The position numbers and the translations under genes are program-made. The notes beneath the pieces are model-generated. The model searched no databases. It had not been told where the DNA came from and worked only from the letters and a program-made list of their open reading frames with translations. 64,000 nt of DNA from Helicobacter cetorum MIT 00-7128 (GTDB lineage Bacteria; Campylobacterota; Campylobacteria; Campylobacterales; Helicobacteraceae): positions 1,426,001-1,490,000 of the forward strand of contig NC_017737.1 of NCBI RefSeq assembly GCF_000259255.1, written 5' to 3'. Below, piece after piece: positions 38,769 through 48,773 of this stretch; the stretch's first letter is position 1; every line of letters starts with the position of its first letter.

Positions 38769-38796
38769 AAAACCATGTGCTAAAGCACATGGTTTT
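38769..38796 (+). terminator. Terminator of the glnA-thiC transcript
   Basis: AAAACCATGTGCT (38769-38781) and AGCACATGGTTTT (38784-38796) make a perfect 13-bp stem closed by AA, starting 8 bases after the thiC stop. The right arm ends in TTTT. The A-rich left and T-rich right ends would allow function in both directions. Confidence 0.85.
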
Positions 38797-39239
38797 ATCA
38801 TAGTCTAATGCAAAAACTTGTATCAATCTTTTTATCTTACCCTCTCACAGCTTTTTATAATCAATATCTTAAAAAAACAAAAAGTTTAATAACCCTTAAG
38901 CTCTCTTATCAATAATTTATTTTTATTAAAACTCCCCCTAGAAAAACACTTAACACACCTTGACATTCATATGAGCGCATTAAGTTTGTGTATTGACAAA
39001 AGCTAAGCAAAAAATGATTAGAGTTTGGGCATTATTTTAAAAAATGTTGTATTTTAAGACAAAACAAAAGAATTAAGATTTTGTGTTTGTATAGATATAT
39101 AGGGTTTGCTTAGGGGGTTTATTAAATACCCCAAACATAAGAGTTTTTAAAATATTGGTTTATGTGTTCTTATTTTTCAAAAATCTAAAAAGCCATAAAG
39201 CTTTTTAAACTATTAGCCTTATTGCTTGTTCCCTTAATC
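38797..39239. other. 443-base spacer between thiC and the Hop gene
   Basis: Between convergent thiC and the Hop-family gene. No gene-like frame. A weak GGGGTTTATTAAATACCCC element near 39114-39134 could help end the Hop transcript. Otherwise AT-rich without recognisable content. Confidence 0.45.
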
Positions 39240-41832
39240 CTAAAACCCCCACACATACCCAACATAATAAACATACTCTCTTTTATAATTCACTTTATAA
39301 TTAGCTACATCAATATATCTTTGACTAAGCATAGGAATCTTTACTCCTAATTCAATACCATGATGACTAAGAATATTAGTTCTTAATCCAAAATCAAACA
39401 AACATTGAAAATGAGTCGCTCTAATTTTATCTTTCATACTACTAGAATAATTTCTAGTAGCTAACCATGAATTACCAGCAATTTGAAAACCACCAAAGAT
39501 TCCATAACTAGCTAGTTTATTTTCAAAGATATTCACTAGAATATCTAAACCTACACCATAAGTAAGCATGTTCATATTAACTTGATTAGTGTTTCTTTGA
39601 CTTAAGACTCCATAGTTATAATCTAAGAAAGCATAATATCTTAATCCAAATTGTCCGTATTTCTTTTTACTTTCTCTATTGCCTTTAATATAATGATTAA
39701 ACATTTGTTTATAGCCACCCTTGATTCCAAAGCCTAGCATATAACCTTGTTGTTTGCTTTCTATAACTTTATCATTGTTAGTGAATGTAGTCGTAGGTGA
39801 GCTTAAGTAGTTCATGTTATTAAACATACTCGCTAAAGTGCTCAGACTTGCTAAGGCTATGGGTTTAGAAACTTGTAGAGTATTGTAGGTAGCTTGGTGT
39901 TGTTGAGAGAGAGTATTAGTAGAGTTGGTGGGTAGAGCCATAAAAGTAAAATGCAAGGTTTGTTGGTCAGCTTTGGGTAGAGATGTGTTGATATTGTTAA
40001 GGATTTGCTTGATTTGGTTTTTATTAAGGTAACTTCCACCTTGTTGGTAATGTGGGTTATTTTTCCATTGCTCGTTATAGAAATTACCAAAGCTTTGAAT
40101 TGCCACACCTATTTCTTTAGGATTATGAGAGTTAAGGGCGTTAGCTATGTTGCCCATATTGTTCCACCAATCTGAAACAGCATGATAGAGTTGTTGTGGG
40201 GTTTTTATTTTAGGCGTATATTGGTATTCACTGCAGTTGCCACTGCAACCATCAGCAGGCACAAATGAACCACTAATAACAACGCTTGAATTTTCCTTAA
40301 CACCATTTTTTGTTTGACCACTAAGAACAGTAATATGCACTGTAGTTGGGCTATTCATAACAATACCCCACATCCATGCACTTAGTTGCATGTTAAAATT
40401 AGAGCTTTGGGCATCATAAATAGGAATATCTGTAAGCATTTTATCAATAATATTAAGGGCTTGTTGCTTATCATTTGAATTGGCTAAAGCACTAATCTTA
40501 TTTTTTAATGTTGTCATGGCTGAAGTAAAAGCACTTGCACTACCTATAGCGTCGGCAGTCTCCATAGTTTTTTGAAATTCATTGCTGGCTTTATTAAGGA
40601 GTTGCTTATAGGTTGGAATAAGTTTGGGGTCTATCTTTTCTATTAAATTTTGCAAAGTAGGAGGTGATACAAGTTTGCCACAATCATTAGACTTAAAAGC
40701 ACAACCATTATAAACTTCATTACTAAAGAAATTGACATATTGTTTTCTAAAGTGTTGGAACGCATAGCTTAGTGCGTAAGCGTAATTCACATCTTTTTGA
40801 TTTTTAGCTATGCCTTGTAGCATTTGAAAGAGCATAAGAGAGTTGATACCAAAGTTAGGGGTCAAATAGGCATGTGGAGTTATTTTTGCACCTTCATTTT
40901 CGCTCCACCCTATAAGCCCATTTTGTAAAATCTCTTTATCTGTAATGGTGTCATTCCTACCGATAGTGTTTGCATTCAAATCATCAATGATTGTTTTTAA
41001 ACTTTCAGTTATGCTTGAGCTATTGAATGCTTGATTAGAGTTTAAAGCACTTAAAATACTTTGAACCTTTGTTTTTATGGTATTTAGAGTTATGTTATGC
41101 TGAAATCCTTGTTGATAATATTGACCATTCATCATGCCATTTAACTCTTCTAAATAACCCTCCAAATACCCCTTAATAGATGAAAGTCTTAAACTATCAA
41201 GGCTTTTAAGCACTTCTGTAGTAGAGGTAGGGCTAGAATGAGTGGCGTAGTTATTTGTTATAAGTGTTGGTTGTTCTTTAGAATGTGTTTGAATAAGATT
41301 AGTAGTTGGATTATTTTTTATAAGTTGCAATAATTCATTGGTTTGAATCATCACTAAACCTAAGCTCATAATGCCCACACCATTTTGAGTGATTCCTGCA
41401 TTTAATTGCAAGCTTTTAGCTAGATTTTCTATTTGAGGGTTTTTAAACAAGCTAGGGTCTTGTTGTAAAGCTTGTAAAACATTGATAGCTTGTTTTTGAA
41501 TGTTTAGTTGAGCGAGTTGTGTTTTTTGCTCTGCTGTAGCACTACTACCTAAAGTGTTTATTTGGTTTTGTAAATTTGTGATTTGACTAGAGACACCATT
41601 AGAAAGCGTGTCTAATTGATTAGAGTTTAGTAAAGGCACCTTTAGGGGAGAATATATACCCCCCCCCCAAAGAATCGTTGGGGTTGTAGTTAGGATTAGT
41701 CATAGAAGAGTTTTCTTTCATTTGTGCCATTTGATAGTTAGCTCCAAGAAAGAAAGAGCTTTCTTCAGCCATTAAAGAACTAGCTAGACTTAAACTTAAG
41801 GCACTAAAAAGTTTTATGGTGTGATGAGACAT
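39240..41832 (-). pseudogene. Hop-family outer-membrane protein, phase-OFF by a G10 tract
   Basis: One gene in two frames. The 5' part (41832 to about 41620) has the signal peptide LFSALSLSLASSLMA and the Hop-type mature start EESSFFLGANYQ, then runs into the G10 tract and stops at 41620. The rest is open in another frame to 39240. With 9 or 12 G the two join into 863 residues (counted for 9). The distal part has a large helical, Asn/Gln-rich extracellular domain with two cysteine pairs (NGCAFKSNDCGK, DGCSGNCSEY) and a Hop barrel (GFGIKGGYKQMF, FGLRYYAFLDYNYG, HHGIELGVKIPM, final VGYVWGF). Such proteins are adhesins or porins; which Hop it matches I cannot say. It is listed as pseudogene only because this assembly has it out of frame. 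Confidence 0.85.
41659..41668 (-). repeat. G10 phase-variation tract in the Hop gene
   Basis: Ten C on the plus strand (G10 on the coding strand) at codon 55-58 of the Hop gene. At 10 the frame ends 14 codons later; at 9 or 12 it continues through the full barrel. Such tracts slip often in Helicobacter. Confidence 0.92.
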
Positions 41833-41980
41833 AAGAATTTCCTTTTTTAAAATGATTTTACGAATGAAAATAAGCTTGAATTGTAGCAGAAAATGGAGAT
41901 AAGGGGAGAAAAAATTGAAAATTTTAAAAAATTAGGAAGAGGGTTAAACTCCAAATAGGTTTATACCCTTCCAAATAAAC

Positions 41981-43438
41981 TTAAAATTTGGCGCTTAAAG
42001 TAGTCATTAAATGGCTTCTATCTGAATAAAGGGCTTTAGAGCCGGGTGTTGGCATATAGCTACCCACCATATAACCTGAATGAGTCATCACTCCAAAATA
42101 TTCTAATTTTAAATTTGCGGATAAATTCTTAGTGATTTTATAACCCACATTCACTGCTACGCTCGCCTCATTAGCAATCGTGCTACTTGTCCAGCGCCAT
42201 AATGTGCCCCATAAAAACTTCTTATGCACGCCTCCGCCAAAGACCCACCCTGAAATCGCATCTTCTGTAACCACATGGCTCATAGACTGACCAATATCAT
42301 AAACGCTATTAGCCCAAAAATCTATGCCTAAAGGATTTCCTGTAGTTCCAATGTAGGCATTAGCGTTCTTCCAAACCTTATAAAATGCCCCACCAAAATT
42401 AAACTCGTTATAATCAAATCGCTGTCTAATAAGCAAACTTTGCCCAGCTGTTCCCGCTCTAGCCGCATAGCGATAATTGCCACGCACTAAAGGCGCATGC
42501 ACAGGAAGTAAAATTATCGCTTTAGTTTCAGACCTAAAGCCCACGCCATCAAAATTAGGGTTTGTATCATAGCCTAAGATAACACCCGGGCTATAGTAAG
42601 TCCCCGGAGAAAATTGGAAAAAAGGATTAATGCTAATACCTTTTCTTTCATAAGTGTAGCTTAAAAGATGAATACCATAATTCACGGTTCTTCGCACACT
42701 ACCATCGGCATATTTTAATTGAACGGTTCTTGGAGAATAGAAATCATAGAGATATTGCCCATAAGCAAATGCCCTTCCCCATGAGCTAAACCACCACATT
42801 TTGTGTGTTCCTTCACTCTTATCTTTGAATTTAGTGCTAATCTCAAAGCCTTGTGTATAGCCACTCATATAAGGCGCACTAGATTCATAACGACCGCCTT
42901 TAATCTTTAAAATATCTTTATAGCGATATTCCAAATACGCATTATTAAAGACATAGTTACGGCGAATTTTATTCATTTTGGCATTCCCACATGCCTCTGA
43001 ATCAATCACTTTACCATCACTTCCTAAAGCACATTGATGGATACTGCCCCCATCTAATTGAGCTGATTTACCCCCTAGATAACCATTCCAATAACCAATA
43101 TAGTTGTAAATGACAGAGCCACCTTGATTAAACTTCGTGCTATCATAAGCCACCCCACCAATTGTGCCCCCTACTTTAGCCTCTAAAGAATGCCCTGAAT
43201 TTTTAAGATGATTAGAGAGCATGTCTAAAAAAATATTTCCTTGACCTACAGTTGTTACAAAAGTTTCTGTAGGATAAATTCCTTTCTCTACATTAATTTT
43301 ATTATTATTAAAACCCACTTTAGAAAAAGACTCAGCCTGAATACTAATCTTATAATCATACGCTCCTAAACTTGAAAGCAAGCCTAAAGAGCACAACCCA
43401 TAAAAAACTTTATTCCTCAAAAGCGCACTATTTTTCAT
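41981..43438 (-). CDS. hofB: Outer-membrane protein HofB
   Basis: A 485-residue outer-membrane barrel of the Hof family. I chose the ATG at 43438 because AAGGAA is 6 bases upstream and it opens a signal peptide (KVFYGLCSLGLLSSLGAYD); the longer frame adds 25 unlikely residues. The chain has repeated amphipathic strands (YNYIGYWNGYLGGK, GRAFAYGQYLYDFYSPRTVQLKYA, GGAFYKVWKNANAYIG) and a terminal aromatic (TTLSAKF), as for BamA-assembled barrels. One cysteine pair (HQCALGSDGKVIDSEACG). Upstream of pyrB as in HP1083-HP1084. Substrate or role unknown. Confidence 0.88.
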   Translation of the reverse strand: MKNSALLRNKVFYGLCSLGLLSSLGAYDYKISIQAESFSKVGFNNNKINVEKGIYPTETFVTTVGQGNIFLDMLSNHLKNSGHSLEAKVGGTIGGVAYDSTKFNQGGSVIYNYIGYWNGYLGGKSAQLDGGSIHQCALGSDGKVIDSEACGNAKMNKIRRNYVFNNAYLEYRYKDILKIKGGRYESSAPYMSGYTQGFEISTKFKDKSEGTHKMWWFSSWGRAFAYGQYLYDFYSPRTVQLKYADGSVRRTVNYGIHLLSYTYERKGISINPFFQFSPGTYYSPGVILGYDTNPNFDGVGFRSETKAIILLPVHAPLVRGNYRYAARAGTAGQSLLIRQRFDYNEFNFGGAFYKVWKNANAYIGTTGNPLGIDFWANSVYDIGQSMSHVVTEDAISGWVFGGGVHKKFLWGTLWRWTSSTIANEASVAVNVGYKITKNLSANLKLEYFGVMTHSGYMVGSYMPTPGSKALYSDRSHLMTTLSAKF

Positions 43439-43735
43439 GTTTAAATTCCTTATCATTATCAAGTAGCACCTATTCTTTAAGAAAGGCAACAAAAACACAA
43501 TTCCCATTAACAACAGCTTTTAAATGACTAATTTTTAAATTAAAGAACAATAGCTAAGTTATCCGTTGATTTACTTTCCAAGAAACTTAACTACACTAAA
43601 GATTATAATTGAAAATTTTTAAATTTGCATTAAAAATGAGATAAACAAAGAGAGATTAAAAAGAATTTATGATAATTTTTCACACATTAGCTTAAGAAAG
43701 CTTAAGTTTTTCAAACCTAATTTCTTAAGGCAATT

Positions 43736-44668
43736 TTATTTTGAAGATGCGAGTAAAAATTCCAATACCGCCATGCGTATTGCTACGCCATTTTTAACTT
43801 GCTCTAAGACCTTACAGCGCTCATCTTCTAGCATGGCACTTTCTATGTCAATATCCCTATGCACTGGGCCTGGGTGCAAGATTATCACTTCTTTATTCTT
43901 GGCATATTTTTCTAGCCTTTCTTTAGTAATACAATAAGTGTTGCCATAATCTTGTAAGCTTGCAAAAATGGGTGTATTATGGCGCTCAGTCTGGGTTCTT
44001 AGACTCATAATAATATCTGCAAATTCAAGCGCCTCTTCAATCTTATGCGTAGTTCTTAAAGAAGTTGTAGGGAGCATAGAGCTTGGAGCACACAACATCA
44101 TCTCAAGCCCAAATCTTTGAAGTAACTTAATGTTACTATTTGCTACTCTTGAATTTTTTACATCACCTATAAAAGCGATTTTCTTTCCTTTCAAATTTTC
44201 TAATTTATTACCAAAATGCTTATAAATGGTGAGTAAATCTAATAATGCTTGAGTAGGATGAGCGCTCACACCACTTCCGGCATTTATAAGTGGACATTGA
44301 GAAAACTCTACTAATTTAAAAGGTGCACTTGAAAAAGCATGGCGCATAATCATCGCACTTGGTTGCATAGCATGAATATTTTTAAAAGTATCTATTAAGG
44401 TCTCCCCCTTTGAAGTAGAGCTAGTTTGCATGTTTAGTTTGACAAATTTTGCCCCTAATCTTAAGCTTGCAATCTCAAAGCTAGACACTGTTCTAGTGGA
44501 ATTTTCAAAAAACAAAGCCACGATAATTTTATCTTGCATTTTTTCTTTTGTCTCTAAAGACACCGCATTAAAATCATCGCTATATCTGCTTGCTTTTTCT
44601 AATAAGAACTTAATTTCATCAACGCTTAAATCGCTTGTTTGGAGCAAATGACGGCATTTTTTTGGCAT
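43736..44668 (-). CDS. pyrB: Aspartate carbamoyltransferase, catalytic chain
   Basis: Second step of pyrimidine synthesis: carbamoyl phosphate plus aspartate. 310 residues. Carbamoyl phosphate-binding [13 protein letters not shown] near 55, the [12 protein letters not shown] block near 133, [19 protein letters not shown] near 153, MSLRTQTER near 215 and HPGPVHRD near 260. No PyrI chain is encoded nearby. AAGGGGG lies upstream of the ATG. Divergent from the lipoprotein-tlyA-ribF-tkt-addB-ftsK run. Matches HP1084. Confidence 0.96.
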   Translation of the reverse strand: MPKKCRHLLQTSDLSVDEIKFLLEKASRYSDDFNAVSLETKEKMQDKIIVALFFENSTRTVSSFEIASLRLGAKFVKLNMQTSSTSKGETLIDTFKNIHAMQPSAMIMRHAFSSAPFKLVEFSQCPLINAGSGVSAHPTQALLDLLTIYKHFGNKLENLKGKKIAFIGDVKNSRVANSNIKLLQRFGLEMMLCAPSSMLPTTSLRTTHKIEEALEFADIIMSLRTQTERHNTPIFASLQDYGNTYCITKERLEKYAKNKEVIILHPGPVHRDIDIESAMLEDERCKVLEQVKNGVAIRMAVLEFLLASSK

Positions 44669-44776
44669 AAAACCCCCTTTTGGCTATAATAATGACTTAT
44701 TTTAGCTAAATTTAGTGGTGTTTTTAAGGGCTATAAGCCTTAAAAATTGCTCTTCATCTTAACAAGGGATTTGATT

Positions 44777-45286
44777 TTGCAAAACTTCTTGAAAACTTGC
44801 TTTTTTTTGCTCTTTTTTTGTGGGTGTGTGAGTAATTTTAGCGAAGACACTTACACGCTAGATTTTGTGCAAGAAAAAAAGATTCAAGCAAGCAGAAAAG
44901 GCGAAATTACTCAAGACAATGTCCCTATCATCACTGCTATTGCTACGCATTTAAATGATGTGGATAATGGCACTTATCACTACCATGAGTATTTTTTAGT
45001 GGAAATTTTCACGCAAAATCAAGAATGGCTTAATAATGATTATATCTCTTATAAGCTTTTTGGCAGAAAGCCTATTGGTGTTGAACCTTTATGGGAGCGT
45101 GAAGTCAATAAGGAAGAATTTGATGGCATTTTAGAGACTACAAACAAATGGAGCAGAGCCTTTTTGCTTGCCTTTCCTAAATTAGATTATTTAGCAGTCA
45201 AAGAGGCTAAATTAGAACTAGATGCTTATAATCTAGGCACGATTATTTTTAATTTTGCCTATCAAGTTCCTTTGCCACAATTCTAA
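44777..45286 (+). CDS. Lipoprotein of unknown function (HP1085-like)
   Basis: A 169-residue lipoprotein. The TTG at 44777 is the best start: AAGGG is 8 bases upstream, and it leaves a compact signal FLKTCFFLLFFCGCVSN with a lipobox-like FFCGC. The mature chain has ITAIATHLNDVDNGTYHYHEYFLVEIF, a mixed domain without known motif. tlyA follows 3 bases after the stop, so it begins a compact operon. Function unknown; position as in HP1085. Confidence 0.75.
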   Translation: MQNFLKTCFFLLFFCGCVSNFSEDTYTLDFVQEKKIQASRKGEITQDNVPIITAIATHLNDVDNGTYHYHEYFLVEIFTQNQEWLNNDYISYKLFGRKPIGVEPLWEREVNKEEFDGILETTNKWSRAFLLAFPKLDYLAVKEAKLELDAYNLGTIIFNFAYQVPLPQF

Positions 45287-45289
45287 AAA

Positions 45290-45997
45290 ATGCGATTAGA
45301 TTACACCTTATTTAACAAAAAATTAGTGAGTAGCAGAGAAAAGGCTAAGGCTTTAATTTTAAAAAAACAAGTTTTAGTCAATAAGGTAGTAATCTCTAAA
45401 CCATCTTTTATCATTAAAGATAGCGATGAAGTTGAGTTAATCGCTAAAAATCTGTTTGTCAGTAGAGCTGGGGAAAAATTAGGGGCTTTTTTAGAAACCC
45501 ATAACATAGATTTTAAGAATAAGATTATTTTAGATGTAGGAGCGAGTAAGGGGGGCTTTAGCGAAGTCTCTCTTTTAAAAGGAGCTCAAAAAGTGCTGTG
45601 CGTTGATGTGGGGAAAATGCAATTAGATGAGAGTTTGAAAAATAACAAGCGCATAGAGTGTTATGAAGAATGCGATATTAGAGCCTTTAAAACACTAGAA
45701 AAAATTGATTTATTGCTTTGTGATGTGAGCTTTATTTCATTATATTGTATTTTAGAAGCGATTTTAGCTTTAAGCGGTGAGTTTTTGGTGCTTTTCAAAC
45801 CACAATTTGAAGTGGGTAGAGAGATTAAACGCAATAAAAAGGGGGTTGTTATGGATACAAAAGCCATTTTTAACGCCTTAGAAAACTTTAAAAACTATTT
45901 AAAAACACAGAATATGCAAGTCTTAAATATTCAAGAAAGCTTAGTGAAAGGTAAAAACGGGAATGTTGAATTTTTTATCCATTTCAAGCGAACCTAA
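45290..45997 (+). CDS. tlyA: TlyA-family 2'-O-methyltransferase / haemolysin-like
   Basis: A 235-residue protein: N-terminal S4 RNA-binding domain (MRLDYTLFNKKLVSSREKAKALILKKQVLVNK) and an FtsJ-type SAM methyltransferase (IILDVGASKGGFSEVSLLKGAQKVLCVDVG). TlyA proteins methylate 16S and 23S rRNA ribose and affect capreomycin sensitivity; the H. pylori copy was also reported as a haemolysin. It overlaps ribF by 35 bases. Matches HP1086. Confidence 0.92.
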   Translation: MRLDYTLFNKKLVSSREKAKALILKKQVLVNKVVISKPSFIIKDSDEVELIAKNLFVSRAGEKLGAFLETHNIDFKNKIILDVGASKGGFSEVSLLKGAQKVLCVDVGKMQLDESLKNNKRIECYEECDIRAFKTLEKIDLLLCDVSFISLYCILEAILALSGEFLVLFKPQFEVGREIKRNKKGVVMDTKAIFNALENFKNYLKTQNMQVLNIQESLVKGKNGNVEFFIHFKRT

Positions 45998-46811
45998 GAT
46001 TAAAAGCCTAGCTATCGGTAAATTTGATGGCTTGCATTTAGGGCATAAGGCTCTTTTTAGAGAATTAAAAGAACCAAAAGCGCTTTTAATCATAGAAAAA
46101 GAAAATTACACTAGACCATATTTAACCCCCCTAAACTATCGCTCTAAACTCATTGATATGCCCTTATTTTTTGTGTTTTTGGAAAAAATTTCGCATTTGA
46201 GTGCTTTAGAATTTTTAGAGCTTTTAAAAAACAAGTTTCCACATTTAGAACGCCTAGTGGTAGGCTATGATTTTAGGTTTGGATACAAACGAGAAAATGA
46301 TGCCTTATTTTTAAAAGAGCATTTCAAAGAGACTATTATTGTGCCTGAAGTGAAGATTGAAAATGTTAGCGTGCATTCTAAAATGATAAAACTAGCCTTA
46401 AATAATGGGGACTTGCTTTTAGCTAACAAACTCTTAGGTAGGCATTATGAAGTGCTTGGAGAAGTCATTAAGGGACAAGGCTTAGGGCATAAAGAATTAG
46501 TGCCTACTTTAAATTTGAAAACAAAAGATTTTATTCTTCCTAGCTTTGGAGTGTATGCAAGCTTAGCTAAGATTGAGAATCAAATTGATAAAAGCGTGAG
46601 TTTTTTGGGCAATCGCTTGAGCACGGATAAAAACTTCGCCATAGAATGCCATGTGCTTGATAGGACAATAGAAAACCCACCTAAAGAACTCACTCTGCAA
46701 TTTGTAGAAAAGATAAGAGATAACATGCCCTTTAATTCCTTAAAAGAGCTTAAAAACCAAATTCAAAAAGACATTTTAATTGCCAAAGAGATTTTAGGTA
46801 ATTTGTGTTAA
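45963..46811 (+). CDS. ribF: Riboflavin kinase / FAD synthetase
   Basis: Makes FMN and FAD from riboflavin. 282 residues: FAD synthetase half with SLAIGKFDGLHLGHKALF (a K-F-D-G-x-H-x-G-H motif) and VVGYDFRFGYKRENDALFL, then riboflavin kinase half (GHKELVPTLNLKTKDFILPSFGVYAS, PTLN motif). Begins inside the end of tlyA, translationally coupled. Slightly shorter than the 310-residue norm but with both halves. Matches HP1087. Confidence 0.93.
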   Translation: MLNFLSISSEPKIKSLAIGKFDGLHLGHKALFRELKEPKALLIIEKENYTRPYLTPLNYRSKLIDMPLFFVFLEKISHLSALEFLELLKNKFPHLERLVVGYDFRFGYKRENDALFLKEHFKETIIVPEVKIENVSVHSKMIKLALNNGDLLLANKLLGRHYEVLGEVIKGQGLGHKELVPTLNLKTKDFILPSFGVYASLAKIENQIDKSVSFLGNRLSTDKNFAIECHVLDRTIENPPKELTLQFVEKIRDNMPFNSLKELKNQIQKDILIAKEILGNLC

Positions 46812-46835
46812 AATGAACCCTAAAAAACTTTAAAA

Positions 46836-48773
46836 ATGGAAAAATTTATGCAATTTAGTAACGCTGATTTAGAACAATTAAAAAACATGGCTACCACACT
46901 ACGCTTTTTGTGTGCAGACATGGTGGATAAGGCTAATAGTGGGCATCCTGGCGTGTGCTTGGGGTTAGCTGATATAATGGTAGTTTTAGGCTTGCATTTA
47001 AATCTTAATCCTACTAACCCTAAATGGCTTAATAGAGATAGATTAGTTTTTAGTGGGGGGCATGCAAGTGCGTTAGCTTATAGCCTACTGCATTTATGGG
47101 GTTTTAATTTAAGCCTAGAAGATTTAAAGAATTTTAGGCAATTAGATTCTATTACTCCGGGACACCCCGAATTACACCACACAGAAGGCATTGAAATCAC
47201 TACAGGTCCTTTAGGGCAAGGCTTTGCTAATGCTGTGGGCTTTAGCATGGCTAGTAAATACGCTCAAAACCTTTTGAATAAAGAAGTCATTTCTCATAAG
47301 ATTTATTGTTTGTGCGGGGATGGGGATTTGCAAGAAGGCATTAGCTATGAGAGTGCGTCTCTAGCGGGACATCATAACCTTAATAATCTTATTGTAATTT
47401 ATGATAGCAACCAAATTAGTATTGAAGGCTCTACTCAAATCAGCTTTAGCGAAGATGTCAAAAAGCGTTTTTTAGCCCAAAATTGGGAAGTGCTAGAATG
47501 CGATGGGCATAACTATCAAGCCATTAATGACGCCTTGAAAGAGGCTAAAAAAGCCACTAAACCCACTCTTTTAATCGCCCACACAATTATTGGCAAGGGG
47601 GCTATTGGCTTAGAAGGAAGTGAAAAAACGCATGGTTCACCCTTAAATAAAGAAGTTTTAAAACAATCCAAAGAAAACGCTCATTTCAATCCTAATGAAA
47701 GTTTTGTCATTGATTCAAAAGTTAGAATGCATTTTGAAGATGTAAAGGTTAGGGGCATTAGCTTAGAAGCTTTATGGGAAAAATCCTTAAGCCCTAGCCT
47801 AAAAGAAAAAATTCATGCTTTAAAGAATTTTGATTTTAATACTATCAACTACCCCACTTTTAAAGAAGGCGAGAGCCTAGCCACTAGAGTGAGTAATGGA
47901 ATGATTTTAAACGCTATTGCTAAAGAATATGAAGGCTTTTTAGGGGGGAGTGCGGATTTAGCCCCTTCTAATAACACGCATTTAAAACATTCTAGTGATT
48001 TTCCATTAGGACAAAACTTGCATTTTGGAATTAGAGAGCATGCCATGGGGGCTATTACTAATGCTCTAGCTACTTATGGCTTATTTGTGCCATTTTGTGC
48101 GACCTTTTTTGTATTTAGCGATTATTTAATGCCAAGCATGCGTTTAAGCGCTTTGATGAAGTTAAAAGCCCTTTTTATTTTTACGCATGATAGTATCGGT
48201 GTGGGTGAAGATGGAGCTACACACCAGCCTATAGAGCAACTAAGCCATTTACGCTCTTTAGTTAATTTCTATGCTTTTAGACCAAGCGATGCTTTTGAAA
48301 ATACCGCTTGCATGCAGGTGGCATTAAGCCTAAATGCCCCTAGTGGCTTTATTTTATCTCGCCAAAACTTGCCTGTGCTTAATGAAGTGTCTAAGGAGCA
48401 AGTTTTAAAAGGGGCGTATGTTAAACGCCACGCTAAAAACCCTGTAATCACGCTTGTTGCAAGTGGGAGCGAAGTATCTCTCGCTCTAGAGAGTGCTAAA
48501 AAATTAGAACAAGTTAATATCCAAGCTCAAGTAGTGAGTGTGCCATGCTTTGACTTACTCATAGAACAAGATGAAAGCTATTTTAAAGAGCTTTTTAAGG
48601 GTAAAGTCTTAGTCGTTGAGGCAAGTCGTGGTTTAGAATGGTATCGTTTTGCTGATAAAGTCATTAGCATGGATTGTTTTGGAAGTTCAGGTAAGGGCGA
48701 TAAGCTCTTTGAAAAATTTGGCTTTAATATTGAAAATATTATTACTCAAACTAAAGAATTACTCAACGCATGA
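46836..48773 (+). CDS. tkt: Transketolase
   Basis: Thiamine-diphosphate enzyme of the pentose phosphate pathway, moving two-carbon units between sugars. 645 residues. NSGHPGVCLGLADI near 33, TTGPLGQGFANAVG near 118, the ThDP signature CGDGDLQEGISYESAS near 157 with DSNQISIEG, FGIREHAMGAITN near 396, and THDSIGVGEDGATHQP near 449. Uses the thiamine made with the help of thiC 9 kb away. It ends in a 4-base overlap with addB. Matches HP1088. Confidence 0.97.
   Translation: MEKFMQFSNADLEQLKNMATTLRFLCADMVDKANSGHPGVCLGLADIMVVLGLHLNLNPTNPKWLNRDRLVFSGGHASALAYSLLHLWGFNLSLEDLKNFRQLDSITPGHPELHHTEGIEITTGPLGQGFANAVGFSMASKYAQNLLNKEVISHKIYCLCGDGDLQEGISYESASLAGHHNLNNLIVIYDSNQISIEGSTQISFSEDVKKRFLAQNWEVLECDGHNYQAINDALKEAKKATKPTLLIAHTIIGKGAIGLEGSEKTHGSPLNKEVLKQSKENAHFNPNESFVIDSKVRMHFEDVKVRGISLEALWEKSLSPSLKEKIHALKNFDFNTINYPTFKEGESLATRVSNGMILNAIAKEYEGFLGGSADLAPSNNTHLKHSSDFPLGQNLHFGIREHAMGAITNALATYGLFVPFCATFFVFSDYLMPSMRLSALMKLKALFIFTHDSIGVGEDGATHQPIEQLSHLRSLVNFYAFRPSDAFENTACMQVALSLNAPSGFILSRQNLPVLNEVSKEQVLKGAYVKRHAKNPVITLVASGSEVSLALESAKKLEQVNIQAQVVSVPCFDLLIEQDESYFKELFKGKVLVVEASRGLEWYRFADKVISMDCFGSSGKGDKLFEKFGFNIENIITQTKELLNA

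Noticed and set aside
39240-41832. Reading the Hop locus as two separate genes
   Set aside because: Signal peptide and mature start are in one part, barrel in the other, and a one-base change in the G10 run joins them without other stops.
43691-43729. CTTAAGAAA / TTTCTTAAG inverted repeat after pyrB as a terminator
   Set aside because: The stem is AT-only with a 21-base loop and no T-run on the minus strand; too weak to call.
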